Shown piece by piece: positions 1 through 8,200 of a stretch of DNA of 64,000 nucleotides (its first letter is position 1; every line of letters begins with the position of its first letter). Under the pieces are notes generated by a model. The model was given only the letters and a program-made list of their open reading frames with translations. It was not told the origin of the DNA and ran no database searches. The stretch lies in assembly GCA_024508675.1 (NCBI GenBank), contig JANINQ010000006.1:291246-355245 (forward strand), written 5' to 3'. Origin of the DNA: Afipia sp. (GTDB lineage: Bacteria > Pseudomonadota > Alphaproteobacteria > Rhizobiales > Xanthobacteraceae). The position numbers and the translations under genes are program-made.

Positions 1-16
1 CTTGGAGGATTAGGAG

Positions 17-1192
17 TTATCCGGCAAGGGCTTCGCGCATGATGGAAGCAGGCCGCAAATTGCGCGGCGCGGCGCTGATGAAGCCGCCGCCGAGAACACG
101 GGCTTGTCCTGACGGCGCATCGTAGAACACGCAGGCCTGTCCGGGCGAAACGCCTTCCTCGCCGTCGACGAGCTCGACTTCGTACGTCCCTCCAATGCGG
201 CGCAGCCACGCCGGTTGCGCCGGACGGGTGGAGCGTACCTTGACGAACAGCTCGAGGCCCTCGCCGATGGCGCGGTCGAGTTCGCCGCCGCCGATCCAGT
301 TCACATCACGCAACTGAATCTTGCGCACGTTCAGCGCCTCGCGCGGGCCGACCACCACGCGGCGTGTCTCGGCATCGAGATGCACCACATATAAAGGCGC
401 GCTGGCCGCGATGCCGAGACCGCGGCGCTGCCCGATGGTGAAGCCGATAATGCCCTGATGGCGGCCGAGCACGCGGCCTTCGAGATCGACGATGTCGCCC
501 GGCTCCATCGCGTTCGGCTTCAGCCGTTCGATCACATCGGTGTAGCGGCCGGTGGGCACGAAGCAGATGTCCTGACTGTCGTGCTTGTCCGCAACCGAAA
601 GTCCGAACCGGCGCGCCAGTTCGCGCGTCTGCGCCTTGGTCATGTCACCGAGCGGGAAGCGCACGTCGGCCAGTTGATCCTGCGTCGTCGCGAACAGGAA
701 GTAGCTCTGGTCGCGATCGGCATCGGCGGCGCAGACCAGCGCGCGCGAGCCGTCATCGAGGCGGCGCGAGGCGACATAGTGTCCGGTGGCGAGCGCCTTG
801 GCGCCAAGATCGCGGGCGGTCGACAAAAGATCGCGAAACTTGATCGAGCGATTGCATTCGATGCACGGCACCGGGGTTTCGCCATGCACATAACTTTCGG
901 CAAAACTCTCGATCACCGACTCGCGAAAGCGGCTTTCGTAATCGAGCACGTAATGCGGAATGCCGATCCGCGCGGCAACATCGCGCGCATCGTGAATGTC
1001 CTGACCGGCGCAGCAGGCGCCCTTGCGATGGGTCGCCGCGCCATGATCGTAAAGCTGCAAAGTAATGCCGACCACGTCGTAGCCTTCGGCCTTCAGCAGC
1101 GCAGCCGTCGCCGAGGAATCGACGCCGCCGGACATGGCGACGACGACCCGGGTGTCTTCCGGGCGACCTTCGAGGTCGAGGCTGTTGAGCAT
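17..1192 (-). CDS. mnmA: tRNA 2-thiouridine(34) synthase MnmA
   Basis: Cytoplasmic enzyme that thiolates U34 in the anticodon of Lys, Glu and Gln tRNAs, with ATP and a persulfide relay. The 391-residue protein has the PP-loop SGGVDSS at residues 21-27. The two catalytic cysteines are likely Cys113 (in [10 protein letters not shown]) and Cys210 (in [11 protein letters not shown]), matching the family pattern. The length is slightly above the E. coli enzyme because of a short N-terminal extension. It is transcribed away from the flagellar genes, and the spacer to fliK is about 300 bases. The gene is complete, with its stop codon close to the window edge, so downstream partners cannot be seen. 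The assignment is firm by family knowledge. Confidence 0.95.
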   Translation of the reverse strand: MLNSLDLEGRPEDTRVVVAMSGGVDSSATAALLKAEGYDVVGITLQLYDHGAATHRKGACCAGQDIHDARDVAARIGIPHYVLDYESRFRESVIESFAESYVHGETPVPCIECNRSIKFRDLLSTARDLGAKALATGHYVASRRLDDGSRALVCAADADRDQSYFLFATTQDQLADVRFPLGDMTKAQTRELARRFGLSVADKHDSQDICFVPTGRYTDVIERLKPNAMEPGDIVDLEGRVLGRHQGIIGFTIGQRRGLGIAASAPLYVVHLDAETRRVVVGPREALNVRKIQLRDVNWIGGGELDRAIGEGLELFVKVRSTRPAQPAWLRRIGGTYEVELVDGEEGVSPGQACVFYDAPSGQARVLGGGFISAAPRNLRPASIMREALAG

Positions 1193-1495
1193 GGATAAAG
1201 CCGATCTTGCTGTTGCCGGAACGGTTTGCGCCGTCCTCGCCGGCCGTCGCCGGTTTGGACTTTACTTATAGTCCGACCCTAGCCGAGGCAATCGCGTGAC
1301 GCTTTGATCTATTCCAATGAAACCGGCCTTTTTCAGGGGGAAATTCTTGCCGCCGGGCAGAAAGCTACCGGCCCCAAGCACTGTTTCCAGAGCTTGGCAC
1401 CCGCATAACGCATTGATTTTATTTTTCTTTTTTAAGGACCCAGGCTGGCCCGGTCCTTGCTGAACAGAGTTGGCACTCATTGTGAAAGGCCACCC
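1193..1495. other. Divergent intergenic region mnmA/fliK
   Basis: About 300 bases between the divergent mnmA and fliK starts. The only sites I can support are the sigma-54-type element at 1446-1461 and the fliK ribosome site GAAAGG at 1484-1489. No convincing small gene or RNA is seen in the remainder. Confidence 0.5.
1446..1461 (+). promoter_or_regulatory. Sigma-54 (-24/-12) promoter of fliK-flgD
   Basis: TGGCCC, five bases, then TTGCT closely matches the RpoN consensus TGGCAC-N5-TTGCW. The GG and GC dinucleotides are the required 12 bases apart. It lies about 35 bases upstream of the GTG chosen as fliK start. A gene for FlbD, a sigma-54 activator of late flagellar genes in Caulobacter, is in the same window. 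FlbD control of this promoter is inferred. Confidence 0.75.
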
Positions 1496-3028
1496 GTGTT
1501 CAGCGTCACCCCGGAACCCGCCGTATCCAAGCCCGCTTTTGATCCGCAGCCCCGGCAGACGCGTGCCGATCAGTCCTCGTCGGACGGCTTTGCGGCGCTG
1601 GTGGACAGCAACGCGGCATCGGCCTCCGACCGGCCTGCCCGCCCGGCATCCGACGCACCCCGCCGCGATACCCGCGGAACCGACACGCCTGCATCGGGCA
1701 ACGACCGGCCCCAGTCCGACGCATCCGCCGCCCCGTCAAATAATGACTCCGGCAAGGCTCAGCAGCACACCGACACTCCGAAAACGGTTAACGCAGCCAC
1801 AACGGGCGACAAACCTGCAGGCAAGGCCAAGTCAGCCTCCGGCGACGCCACAGCCGACGACTCATCGCAGGACGCGGATACGGCAGCAGCGACTGCCACT
1901 GTCATTCCCGCCATCGTGACCGATCCCGTTGCGGTTGTGATCACTGCTGCCGCAGGTCCTGCTGTTGCAGCCACGGATGAGGCAGCATCAACCACCACGA
2001 CACCTGCAACGGCCGCGATCCGCGCCGCATCGGCTGTCACCCCGTCCACGGACGCCACTGCCGCGCAAGCGACTGCAGCCGCAGACACTACAATCGCCAG
2101 CACAACTACCGCTGCAACCGAGCCATCGGCTGCGGCGACGGAAGCCACTGCGCCGCAGACAACGGCCGCAGCAGTGTCCGCGGCAACCACCGTCATCAAG
2201 TCCGACAGCGCCAGGACCGAAACCGTCGTGAAGGACGGCGAAGCGGCTGCACCTGCAAAAGATACCAGGCACGTCAAAGAGGCTGTGGATTCATCCGCCA
2301 AGCCGGTGACGGATCAGGCCATCAAGCCGGAGACAGGCGCAGAGGACGCCAGCGACAAGTCGCAGCAGCATGAAAAGGCAGCCTCGGAGACAGCTTCTGC
2401 CGACACCGAGACGTCCAAGCATGCCGCCAGGGCTTCGTCACAAGCCGAACACCGCGCTGCTGCTCCGGCGCCCCAACAGCTTCTGCCGACAGATCCCGCG
2501 CTCGTGCAGCCTTCCGGCGCACTTCAGCAACAGCCGATCCAGACCCACGCCGCGAACCTGACCGCGATCCCGGTGCCGACGGCAAACTCGACACTGGCGG
2601 ATGCGCCGGTGCCGCTGAACGGCCTTGCCGCCGACATCGCGCTACGCGCGGCAGGCGGCAACAGCCGCTTCGAAATCCGTCTCGATCCGGCCGATCTCGG
2701 CCGCATCGACGTGCGGCTCGACGTCGACAAGCACGGCAATGTCACCTCGCATCTCACTGTTGAGCGTCCCGCAACGCTGGACATGCTGCGCAACGACGCG
2801 CCCCGGCTGCAGCAGGCGCTGGAAGATGCCGGCCTGAAGACCGGCGATTCCGGATTGCAGTTCAGCCTGCGCGACCAGTCGTCGTCTGGCCGCGACGGCG
2901 ACAACGGCTCCGGCCGCAATTCCCAGCGCGTCGTCATTGCCGAGGAAGACACCATTCCTGCGCAGGTCGCAGGACGGACTTACGGACGCATGCTCGGATC
3001 GAGCAGCGGCGTCGATATCAGGATCTGA
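1496..3028 (+). CDS. fliK: Flagellar hook-length control protein FliK
   Basis: Molecular ruler for hook length and export-specificity switching. The 510-residue protein has a long Ala/Thr/Asp-rich, low-complexity N-terminal and central region, as usual for FliK. A conserved Flg_hook C-terminal domain follows, with core FEIRLDPADLGRIDVRL near residues 395-412. The GTG at 1496 is taken as start because GAAAGG lies just upstream. The in-frame TTG at 1457 is rejected because it coincides with the -12 part of the sigma-54 promoter. flgD follows after 10 bases, so the two are probably one operon. FliK proteins are poorly conserved outside the C-terminus, so identity rests on that domain and the context. 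Confidence 0.88.
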   Translation: MFSVTPEPAVSKPAFDPQPRQTRADQSSSDGFAALVDSNAASASDRPARPASDAPRRDTRGTDTPASGNDRPQSDASAAPSNNDSGKAQQHTDTPKTVNAATTGDKPAGKAKSASGDATADDSSQDADTAAATATVIPAIVTDPVAVVITAAAGPAVAATDEAASTTTTPATAAIRAASAVTPSTDATAAQATAAADTTIASTTTAATEPSAAATEATAPQTTAAAVSAATTVIKSDSARTETVVKDGEAAAPAKDTRHVKEAVDSSAKPVTDQAIKPETGAEDASDKSQQHEKAASETASADTETSKHAARASSQAEHRAAAPAPQQLLPTDPALVQPSGALQQQPIQTHAANLTAIPVPTANSTLADAPVPLNGLAADIALRAAGGNSRFEIRLDPADLGRIDVRLDVDKHGNVTSHLTVERPATLDMLRNDAPRLQQALEDAGLKTGDSGLQFSLRDQSSSGRDGDNGSGRNSQRVVIAEEDTIPAQVAGRTYGRMLGSSSGVDIRI

Positions 3029-3038
3029 GGAGATCACC

Positions 3039-3746
3039 ATGGCTGTTGATGCAGCAACCATCGCGACGACGCCGACATCGGCGCCCGCGACAACAACCAG
3101 CTCTTCCAACAATTCGAGTTCGAGCAGCAGCACCAGCGGCGCGACCCTTGCGGATAACTTTCAATCCTTCCTGATGCTGCTGACCACGCAGTTGCAGAAC
3201 CAGAACCCGCTCGATCCGCTGGACACCAACCAGTTCACCCAGCAGCTCGTGCAGTTCGCGCAGGTCGAACAGCAGTTGAAGTCGAACAGCCAGCTCGAGT
3301 CGCTGGTCAAGATCGAACAGACCGCGCAATCGACCCAGGCGCTGGTGTTCGTCGGCCAGACCGTGGCGGTGGATGGCAGCACCGCGAAATTCGACGGCAG
3401 CGCGACCTGGAATTTCACCGCGCCATCGGACTCGAATGCGACCATCACCATCACCAACTCGGCGGGGCAGACAGCCTATTCCGGCAACTTCTCGGTCAGT
3501 TCCGGCAATTCCAGCTTTGTCTGGGACGGCAAGGGCAACGACGGTACGCAGTGGCCGGCCGGTGACTACAAGATGACGGTCACGGCGAAGGACAGCAACG
3601 GCAAGGACATCGCGATCTCCACCGAGGTGCAGGGCACGGTGGATTCCGTCGATCTCACGGCAAGCCCGGCGCTGCTCTCGATCGGCGGCAAGAACTACAC
3701 CCTCGATCAGATCAAGCGCGTGGTGAAGGGCACATCGTCGACCTGA
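3039..3746 (+). CDS. flgD: Flagellar hook assembly protein FlgD (hook cap)
   Basis: Scaffold that caps the growing hook and is needed for FlgE polymerisation. The 235-residue protein begins with a Ser/Thr/Asn-rich segment. The conserved FlgD N-terminal block follows: FLMLLTTQLQNQNPLDP, then a Gln-rich QFTQQLVQFAQVEQQLKS stretch. The C-terminal half has the FlgD Ig/tudor pattern with WDGKGNDGTQWPAGDYKM. The ATG at 3039 has a GAGGAGA ribosome site. The gene sits 10 bases behind fliK and probably shares its sigma-54 promoter. No signal peptide is expected because FlgD leaves by the flagellar export gate. Confidence 0.95.
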   Translation: MAVDAATIATTPTSAPATTTSSSNNSSSSSSTSGATLADNFQSFLMLLTTQLQNQNPLDPLDTNQFTQQLVQFAQVEQQLKSNSQLESLVKIEQTAQSTQALVFVGQTVAVDGSTAKFDGSATWNFTAPSDSNATITITNSAGQTAYSGNFSVSSGNSSFVWDGKGNDGTQWPAGDYKMTVTAKDSNGKDIAISTEVQGTVDSVDLTASPALLSIGGKNYTLDQIKRVVKGTSST

Positions 3747-3805
3747 CGAAATGACGATCGGCCCGCGCGGCACGATCGATTCGAGACATTAAAGACTCTT
3801 CAAAG

Positions 3806-3829
3806 GCCGGTTCCCCGCGGAGCCGGCCT
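3806..3829 (+). terminator. Hairpin after flgD, possible weak terminator
   Basis: GGCCGG and CCGGCC arms with a GC-rich loop lie 60 bases after flgD. A weak T-rich stretch ending in TTTT follows about 7 bases later. Termination is plausible but the tract is not contiguous with the stem. Confidence 0.4.
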
Positions 3830-3876
3830 GTCCCGTTTTGGGCAGATCGAAGGAGAATCGTATTGGACGCTTGGGT

Positions 3877-3891
3877 TTAGGTAAATTTTAA
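3877..3891 (+). promoter_or_regulatory. Candidate CtrA box upstream of sciP
   Basis: TTAG, seven bases, TTAA is one mismatch from the CtrA consensus TTAA-N7-TTAA and lies 57 bases before the sciP ATG. In Caulobacter, sciP transcription depends on CtrA, which fits. This is a single site judged by eye. Confidence 0.45.
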
Positions 3892-3948
3892 GCCGCGAAG
3901 GGTAGGTTGTTCCCACGAGTTCAGTTGTTTCGAGTTTGTGAGTACGCC

Positions 3949-4224
3949 ATGACAGAACCCCACCGCCCGAGGGTGAAGTACGTCATCGGGCCAGATGGCA
4001 GTCCGCTGACGATTGCGGATCTTCCCGCGCCCGGTACCAAACGGTGGGTGATCCGCCGCAAGGCCGAGGTTGTGGCCGCTGTGCGCGGCGGCCTTCTCTC
4101 CCTTGAGGAAGCCTGCAGCCGTTATACCCTGACAGTCGACGAATTCCTGTCCTGGCAGTTCTCCATCGACCAGCATGGCCTGGCCGGACTGCGCACCACC
4201 CGCATCCAGCAGTACCGCCAGTAA
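3949..4224 (+). CDS. sciP: CtrA inhibitor SciP (DUF1153)
   Basis: Small helix-turn-helix protein that in Caulobacter binds CtrA and blocks transcription of CtrA targets, and can also bind DNA. The 91-residue length is close to the Caulobacter protein. The DUF1153 hallmarks are visible: RVKYVIGPDGSPLT near the N-terminus, KRWVIRRKAEVVAAVRGG as the first helix pair, and YTLTVDEFLSWQ as the second. The ATG at 3949 is chosen because upstream in-frame codons have no ribosome site and the homologous block starts at once. It sits between flgD and fliF in its own unit, with a candidate CtrA box upstream and a strong terminator downstream. Confidence 0.9.
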   Translation: MTEPHRPRVKYVIGPDGSPLTIADLPAPGTKRWVIRRKAEVVAAVRGGLLSLEEACSRYTLTVDEFLSWQFSIDQHGLAGLRTTRIQQYRQ

Positions 4225-4275
4225 GTTCCGGCGGGCCCCGCGCCCCCATCCTGACCTTTTCCGGCAAATTTTCCG

Positions 4276-4307
4276 AAAACCGGGCTCTCCTCGAGAGCCC
4301 GGTTTTT
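4276..4307 (+). terminator. Intrinsic terminator after sciP
   Basis: A perfect AAAACCGGGCTCT stem with five-base loop ends in TTTTT. It isolates sciP from the fliF operon. The symmetrical A and T tails could also work on the minus strand, but no minus gene ends here. Confidence 0.9.
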
Positions 4308-4334
4308 GGCATGTCCCTGTTTTCTCCTCACCCG

Positions 4335-4352
4335 TTAACCGGCGTTAACCAT
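4335..4352 (+). promoter_or_regulatory. Paired CtrA-type half sites before fliF
   Basis: TTAACC at 4335-4340 and TTAACCAT at 4345-4352. TTAACCAT matches the extended alphaproteobacterial CtrA half site. The TTAA-to-TTAA gap is six rather than the canonical seven. Position (65-80 bases before the fliF start) and operon content support a class II flagellar promoter; binding is inferred. Confidence 0.6.
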
Positions 4353-4416
4353 ATGGAAACCATAGATAGGCAAATTCTGCCCAGTCGGCGTGTGAGCCGA
4401 ATCTTTGGGGTGGTTC

Positions 4417-6033
4417 GTGCAGGGTCTGTTTTCCTTCCTGAAAGGTCTGGGCGCGGCCCGGATGGCCGCAATGGCCGCCGTCACGCTGGCGCTGGTCGGC
4501 TTCTTCGGCTTTGTCATCATGCGGGTCACCACCCCGCCGATGGCCACCCTGTTCACCGACCTCTCCTATGAAGACTCCTCGGCGATCATCAAGGATCTGG
4601 AACGCCAGGGCATTCCCTATGAAATGAAGAACGACGGCGCCGTGATCCAGGTGCCGAAGGACAAGATCACCCGGTTGCGGATGAAGCTGGCCGAAGGCGG
4701 CCTGCCCAAGGGCGGCGGCATCGGCTACGAGATCTTCGACAAGTCGGACGCCCTCGGCTCCACCAGTTTCGTCCAGAACATCAATCACCTGCGCGCCCTC
4801 GAAGGCGAACTGGCCCGCACCATCAAGGCGATCGACCGGATTCAGGCCGCCCGCGTGCATCTGGTGCTGCCGGAACGCCCCCTGTTCTCCCGCGAAACCC
4901 CCGAACCGTCGGCTTCGATCGTGCTGCGCGTGCGCGGCGCGCTGGAGCCGCAGCAGGTTCGCGCCATCCGCCACATCGTCGCCTCCGCCGTCAACGGCAT
5001 GAAGGCCCAGCGCGTTTCCATCGTGGACGAAACCGGCCAGCTTCTGGCCAACGGCGCGGCAGGCGATGGTGCCGCCGACGGCGGCAGCGGCGACGAGCGC
5101 CGCGCATCATTCGAGAAGCGCATGCGCGACCAGGTCGAGGCCATTGTGTCCTCCGTGGTTGGCTCCGGCCGCGCCCGCGTCCAGCTCACCGCGGACTTCG
5201 ACTACAACAAGGTTACCCAGACCTCGGACAAGTTCGATCCCGAAGGCCGGGTGCTGCGCTCCAGCCAGTCGCGCGAAGAATCCGCGGCCACCGCGAACGC
5301 CAATGATGGCCAGGTCACCGTCAACAACGAATTGCCGGGCGCGCAGGGACAGGGCACCGGCTCCACTGCGAAGGACCAGAGCAAGAAGAGCGAAGAAATC
5401 AACAATTACGAGATTTCCCGCGTCACCAAGACCGAGGTCACCGAGGCAGGGCGCGTCAACCGCATCTCGGTCGCGGTGCTGGTCGACGGCAGCTACACCA
5501 AGAACGACAAGGGCGACGTGGTCTACGCCGCGCGCTCGAAGGAAGATCTCGACCGCATCGCCACCCTCGTCCGCTCCGCCATCGGCTTCGACCAGAAGCG
5601 CGGCGATCAGGTCGAGATCGTGAACCTGCGCTTCGCAGATGTCCCCTCGGTGATCCCCGCCGAAACCCCGAAGGGGTTCCTCGGCATGTTCCAGTTCACC
5701 AAGGACGACATCATGTATTTCGTCGAACTCGGCGTGATGCTGATCCTCGGCATCATCGTGGTGTTCATGGTGGTGCGCCCGCTGCTCAAACGCGTGCTGA
5801 CTGCCGATCCGGCTCCGGCAGTGCCCGCGCCGCTTCCCGCCTTGCCTGAGACCACGCCGCAGCCTACCCATCAGCCACAACTCGCCAACAATGCGACCGC
5901 GCAGATGATCGACGTCGCGCAGGTGCAGGGCCAGGTGCACGCCCAGTCCGTGCACCGCGTCGGCGAACTCGCCGATCGCAACCCCAACGAGACCGCTTCC
6001 ATCATCCGTCAGTGGCTTTCCGAACCGGCTTGA
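4417..6033 (+). CDS. fliF: Flagellar MS-ring protein FliF
   Basis: Inner-membrane ring that nucleates the basal body and carries FliG on its cytoplasmic tail. The 538-residue protein has a transmembrane helix near residues 15-35 and a YscJ/FliF domain (DKSDALGSTSFVQNINHLRALEGEL). The ring region follows, with ARVHLVLPERPLFSRE and a FliF C-terminal block. A second transmembrane helix lies near 430-455 (VELGVMLILGIIVVFMVV). The C-terminal tail ends RNPNETASIIRQWLSEP, the FliG-binding motif. The GTG at 4417 is preferred over the TTG at 4405 because GGGGTGG lies just before it. It is first in fliF-fliG-fliH-fliN-flbD, the Caulobacter order. Confidence 0.96.
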   Translation: MQGLFSFLKGLGAARMAAMAAVTLALVGFFGFVIMRVTTPPMATLFTDLSYEDSSAIIKDLERQGIPYEMKNDGAVIQVPKDKITRLRMKLAEGGLPKGGGIGYEIFDKSDALGSTSFVQNINHLRALEGELARTIKAIDRIQAARVHLVLPERPLFSRETPEPSASIVLRVRGALEPQQVRAIRHIVASAVNGMKAQRVSIVDETGQLLANGAAGDGAADGGSGDERRASFEKRMRDQVEAIVSSVVGSGRARVQLTADFDYNKVTQTSDKFDPEGRVLRSSQSREESAATANANDGQVTVNNELPGAQGQGTGSTAKDQSKKSEEINNYEISRVTKTEVTEAGRVNRISVAVLVDGSYTKNDKGDVVYAARSKEDLDRIATLVRSAIGFDQKRGDQVEIVNLRFADVPSVIPAETPKGFLGMFQFTKDDIMYFVELGVMLILGIIVVFMVVRPLLKRVLTADPAPAVPAPLPALPETTPQPTHQPQLANNATAQMIDVAQVQGQVHAQSVHRVGELADRNPNETASIIRQWLSEPA

Positions 6034-6039
6034 TCCGAC

Positions 6040-7137
6040 ATGGCAAACGCACCCGCGCTCACCAATCACACCCAGAACACCAACGACATCGCGGGTGTCG
6101 TCGCCACGCTGGCCAGCCGTCAGAGCGGACGCGCCAAAACCGCGCCGCTCTCCGGACCGAAACGCGCCGCCATCATGATGCTGGCGCTCGGCGAACAGTA
6201 CGGCGGCAAGATCTGGTCGATGCTGGACGACGACGAGGTGCGTGAGCTGTCGGTGGTGATGTCCTCGCTCGGCACTGTCGAAGCCGACGTGGTCGAAGAC
6301 CTGATGCTTGAATTCGTTTCGCGCATGTCGGCCTCCGGCGCGCTGATGGGTAACTTCGACGCCACCGAACGCCTGCTGCAGCAGTATCTTCCCTCGGACC
6401 GGGTCAACGGCATCATGGACGAAATCCGCGGCCCTGCCGGACGCAACATGTGGGAGAAGCTCTCCAACGTGCAGGAAGAGGTTCTCGCCAACTATCTCAA
6501 GAACGAATATCCGCAGACCATCGCGGTGGTGCTGTCGAAGCTGAAGCCGGAACATGCCGCGCGCGTGCTGGCAATCCTGCCCGAGGACATGGCGCTCGAT
6601 GTCGTCAACCGCATGCTCAAGATGGAAGCGGTGCAGAAAGAAGTGATCGAACGGGTCGAGCAGACCCTGCGCGTGGAGTTCATGTCGAACCTGTCGCAGA
6701 CCCGCCGCCGCGACGCCCACGAGGTCATGGCCGAAATCTTCAACAACTTCGACCGCCAGACCGAAACCCGCTTCATCACCTCGCTCGAAGAGGAAAACCG
6801 CGAGGCGGCCGAGCGCATCAAGGCGCTGATGTTCACCTTCGACGATCTGGTCAAGCTCGACGCCGGTTCGGCACAGACGCTGATGCGCCATGTCGACAAG
6901 GACAAGCTCGGCATCGCGCTGAAGGGCGCCAACGAAACGGTGCGCAGCTTCTTCATGGGCAACATGTCGAGCCGCGCCGCCAAGATGCTGATGGACGACA
7001 TGGCCGCCGCGGGTCCGGTGCGTCTGCGCGACGTCGATGAGGCGCAGGCGCTGCTGGTCAACCTCGCCAAGGATCTCGCGGCCAAGGGCGAAATCATGCT
7101 GCAGAAAAACCGCGCTGACGACGAGCTGGTATACTGA
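6040..7137 (+). CDS. fliG: Flagellar motor switch protein FliG
   Basis: Rotor protein that couples stator ion flow to torque and sets rotation direction with FliM and FliN. The 365-residue protein shows FliG N, middle and C domains in order. The family EHPQ motif in the middle domain appears as [14 protein letters not shown] near residues 158-170. The C-terminal torque helix keeps charged residues in [12 protein letters not shown] and [14 protein letters not shown]. It starts six bases after fliF and its TGA overlaps the fliH ATG, so translation is probably coupled. Confidence 0.96.
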   Translation: MANAPALTNHTQNTNDIAGVVATLASRQSGRAKTAPLSGPKRAAIMMLALGEQYGGKIWSMLDDDEVRELSVVMSSLGTVEADVVEDLMLEFVSRMSASGALMGNFDATERLLQQYLPSDRVNGIMDEIRGPAGRNMWEKLSNVQEEVLANYLKNEYPQTIAVVLSKLKPEHAARVLAILPEDMALDVVNRMLKMEAVQKEVIERVEQTLRVEFMSNLSQTRRRDAHEVMAEIFNNFDRQTETRFITSLEEENREAAERIKALMFTFDDLVKLDAGSAQTLMRHVDKDKLGIALKGANETVRSFFMGNMSSRAAKMLMDDMAAAGPVRLRDVDEAQALLVNLAKDLAAKGEIMLQKNRADDELVY

Positions 7138-7784
7138 TGGGCGCACCCGCAAAATTCCTGTTCGATCTCGACTTCGCGGCTCCCGACGCCGCCAAGGAAC
7201 GCGCGGCGAACGCCGTCGAGGTCGCGCAGCAGATCGCGGAAGCCGAAGCGCGCGGCTATCGCGCGGGCTTCGACGCCGCGCGCCATGAAGCCAAGGCCGA
7301 GAGCGACCGGCGCGCCGCGCTGGCGCTGGAGGAAATCGGGATTGCGATCAGGGCCATCGCGGGCCGCTTCTCCACCATCGAGGAGCGGATGGAGACCGAG
7401 GCCGTGGACGTGGCGCTCGCGGTCGCCCGCAAGCTCTGCACCGAACTGATCGCCGCCGAGCCGCTCACCGAGATGATGGCCTTGGTCAGCGACTGCTTCC
7501 GGCACCTCACCGCAACCCCGCATATCGTGGTCCGCATCAACGACGCCCTGTACGACGAAGCCCGCGTGCGGATCGAACAGCTCGCCAAGCACAGCGGCTT
7601 CGAGGGCAAGCTCGTCATCCTGGCGGAGCCGGACATTACCACCGGCGACTGCAAGATCGAGTGGGCCGACGGCGGCGTAACTCTCGACCGCTCCACCATC
7701 GATACGAAGATCAACGAACTCGTGGGACGCTATCTGGCGTCCCGCAATCAGGCCGGCCTCTCCGGCCATGAGGACTTGCCATGA
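7137..7784 (+). CDS. fliH: Flagellar assembly protein FliH (FlbE-type)
   Basis: Stator-like regulator of the FliI export ATPase. The 215-residue protein is rich in Ala and Glu with a predicted long helix over residues 15-90 containing AEARGYRAGFDAARHEAKAE, the glycine-spaced helix typical of FliH. The C-terminal domain includes PDITTGDCKIEWADGG, a FliH/YscL signature. It occupies the place of flbE in the Caulobacter fliF operon. Start and stop overlap fliG and fliN by one and four bases, indicating coupled translation. No fliI is seen in the window. Confidence 0.88.
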   Translation: MGAPAKFLFDLDFAAPDAAKERAANAVEVAQQIAEAEARGYRAGFDAARHEAKAESDRRAALALEEIGIAIRAIAGRFSTIEERMETEAVDVALAVARKLCTELIAAEPLTEMMALVSDCFRHLTATPHIVVRINDALYDEARVRIEQLAKHSGFEGKLVILAEPDITTGDCKIEWADGGVTLDRSTIDTKINELVGRYLASRNQAGLSGHEDLP

Positions 7785-8134
7785 GCGACACCGACACCAA
7801 CGTCCCGCTTCCCGATCTCAACGCAGCCGACGCACAGCTGCCCGACGATCAGACGCTGTTTGACGACAACGATTACGTCAATCGTATCGCTTCGGACCTC
7901 GAGGCCGTCTTCGACGTTCCGGTGCAGGTTTCGGCCGTGCTCGGGCGCTCCAAGATGGATGTCGCCGAGCTTCTCAAGCTCGGCCCCGGCACCGTGCTCG
8001 AACTGGACCGCCGCGTCGGCGAGGCCATCGACATCTACGTGAACAACCGCCTGGTCGCGCGCGGCGAAGTGGTTCTTGTCGAGGACAAGCTCGGCGTGAC
8101 CATGACCGAAATCATCAAGGCGGAACGCTCTTAA
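7781..8134 (+). CDS. fliN: Flagellar motor switch protein FliN
   Basis: C-ring component forming tetramers beneath FliG/FliM and docking the export apparatus. The 117-residue protein has an acidic, variable N-terminal 40 residues. A SpoA domain follows: VFDVPVQVSAVLGRSKMDVAELLKLG, then VELDRRVGEAIDIYVNNRLVARGEV, then KLGVTMTEII at the C-terminus. The start overlaps fliH by four bases (ATGA). FlbD follows after 66 bases and probably belongs to the same transcript. Confidence 0.95.
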   Translation: MSDTDTNVPLPDLNAADAQLPDDQTLFDDNDYVNRIASDLEAVFDVPVQVSAVLGRSKMDVAELLKLGPGTVLELDRRVGEAIDIYVNNRLVARGEVVLVEDKLGVTMTEIIKAERS

Positions 8135-8200
8135 AATTCAACACGGCACCGGCGCCGGAAATGGCCCGGACGACGAACAAGAGAATAACAGGAGACCATC

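Noticed and set aside
1457..1495. TTG at 1457 as fliK start
   Set aside because: It is part of the -12 element of the predicted sigma-54 promoter; GTG 1496 has a ribosome site.
5107..7152. 681-codon open frame antisense to fliF-fliG-fliH
   Set aside because: It is a frame shadow of high-GC flagellar genes. Its composition is His/Gly/Val-rich without domains, and the plus-strand genes are certain.
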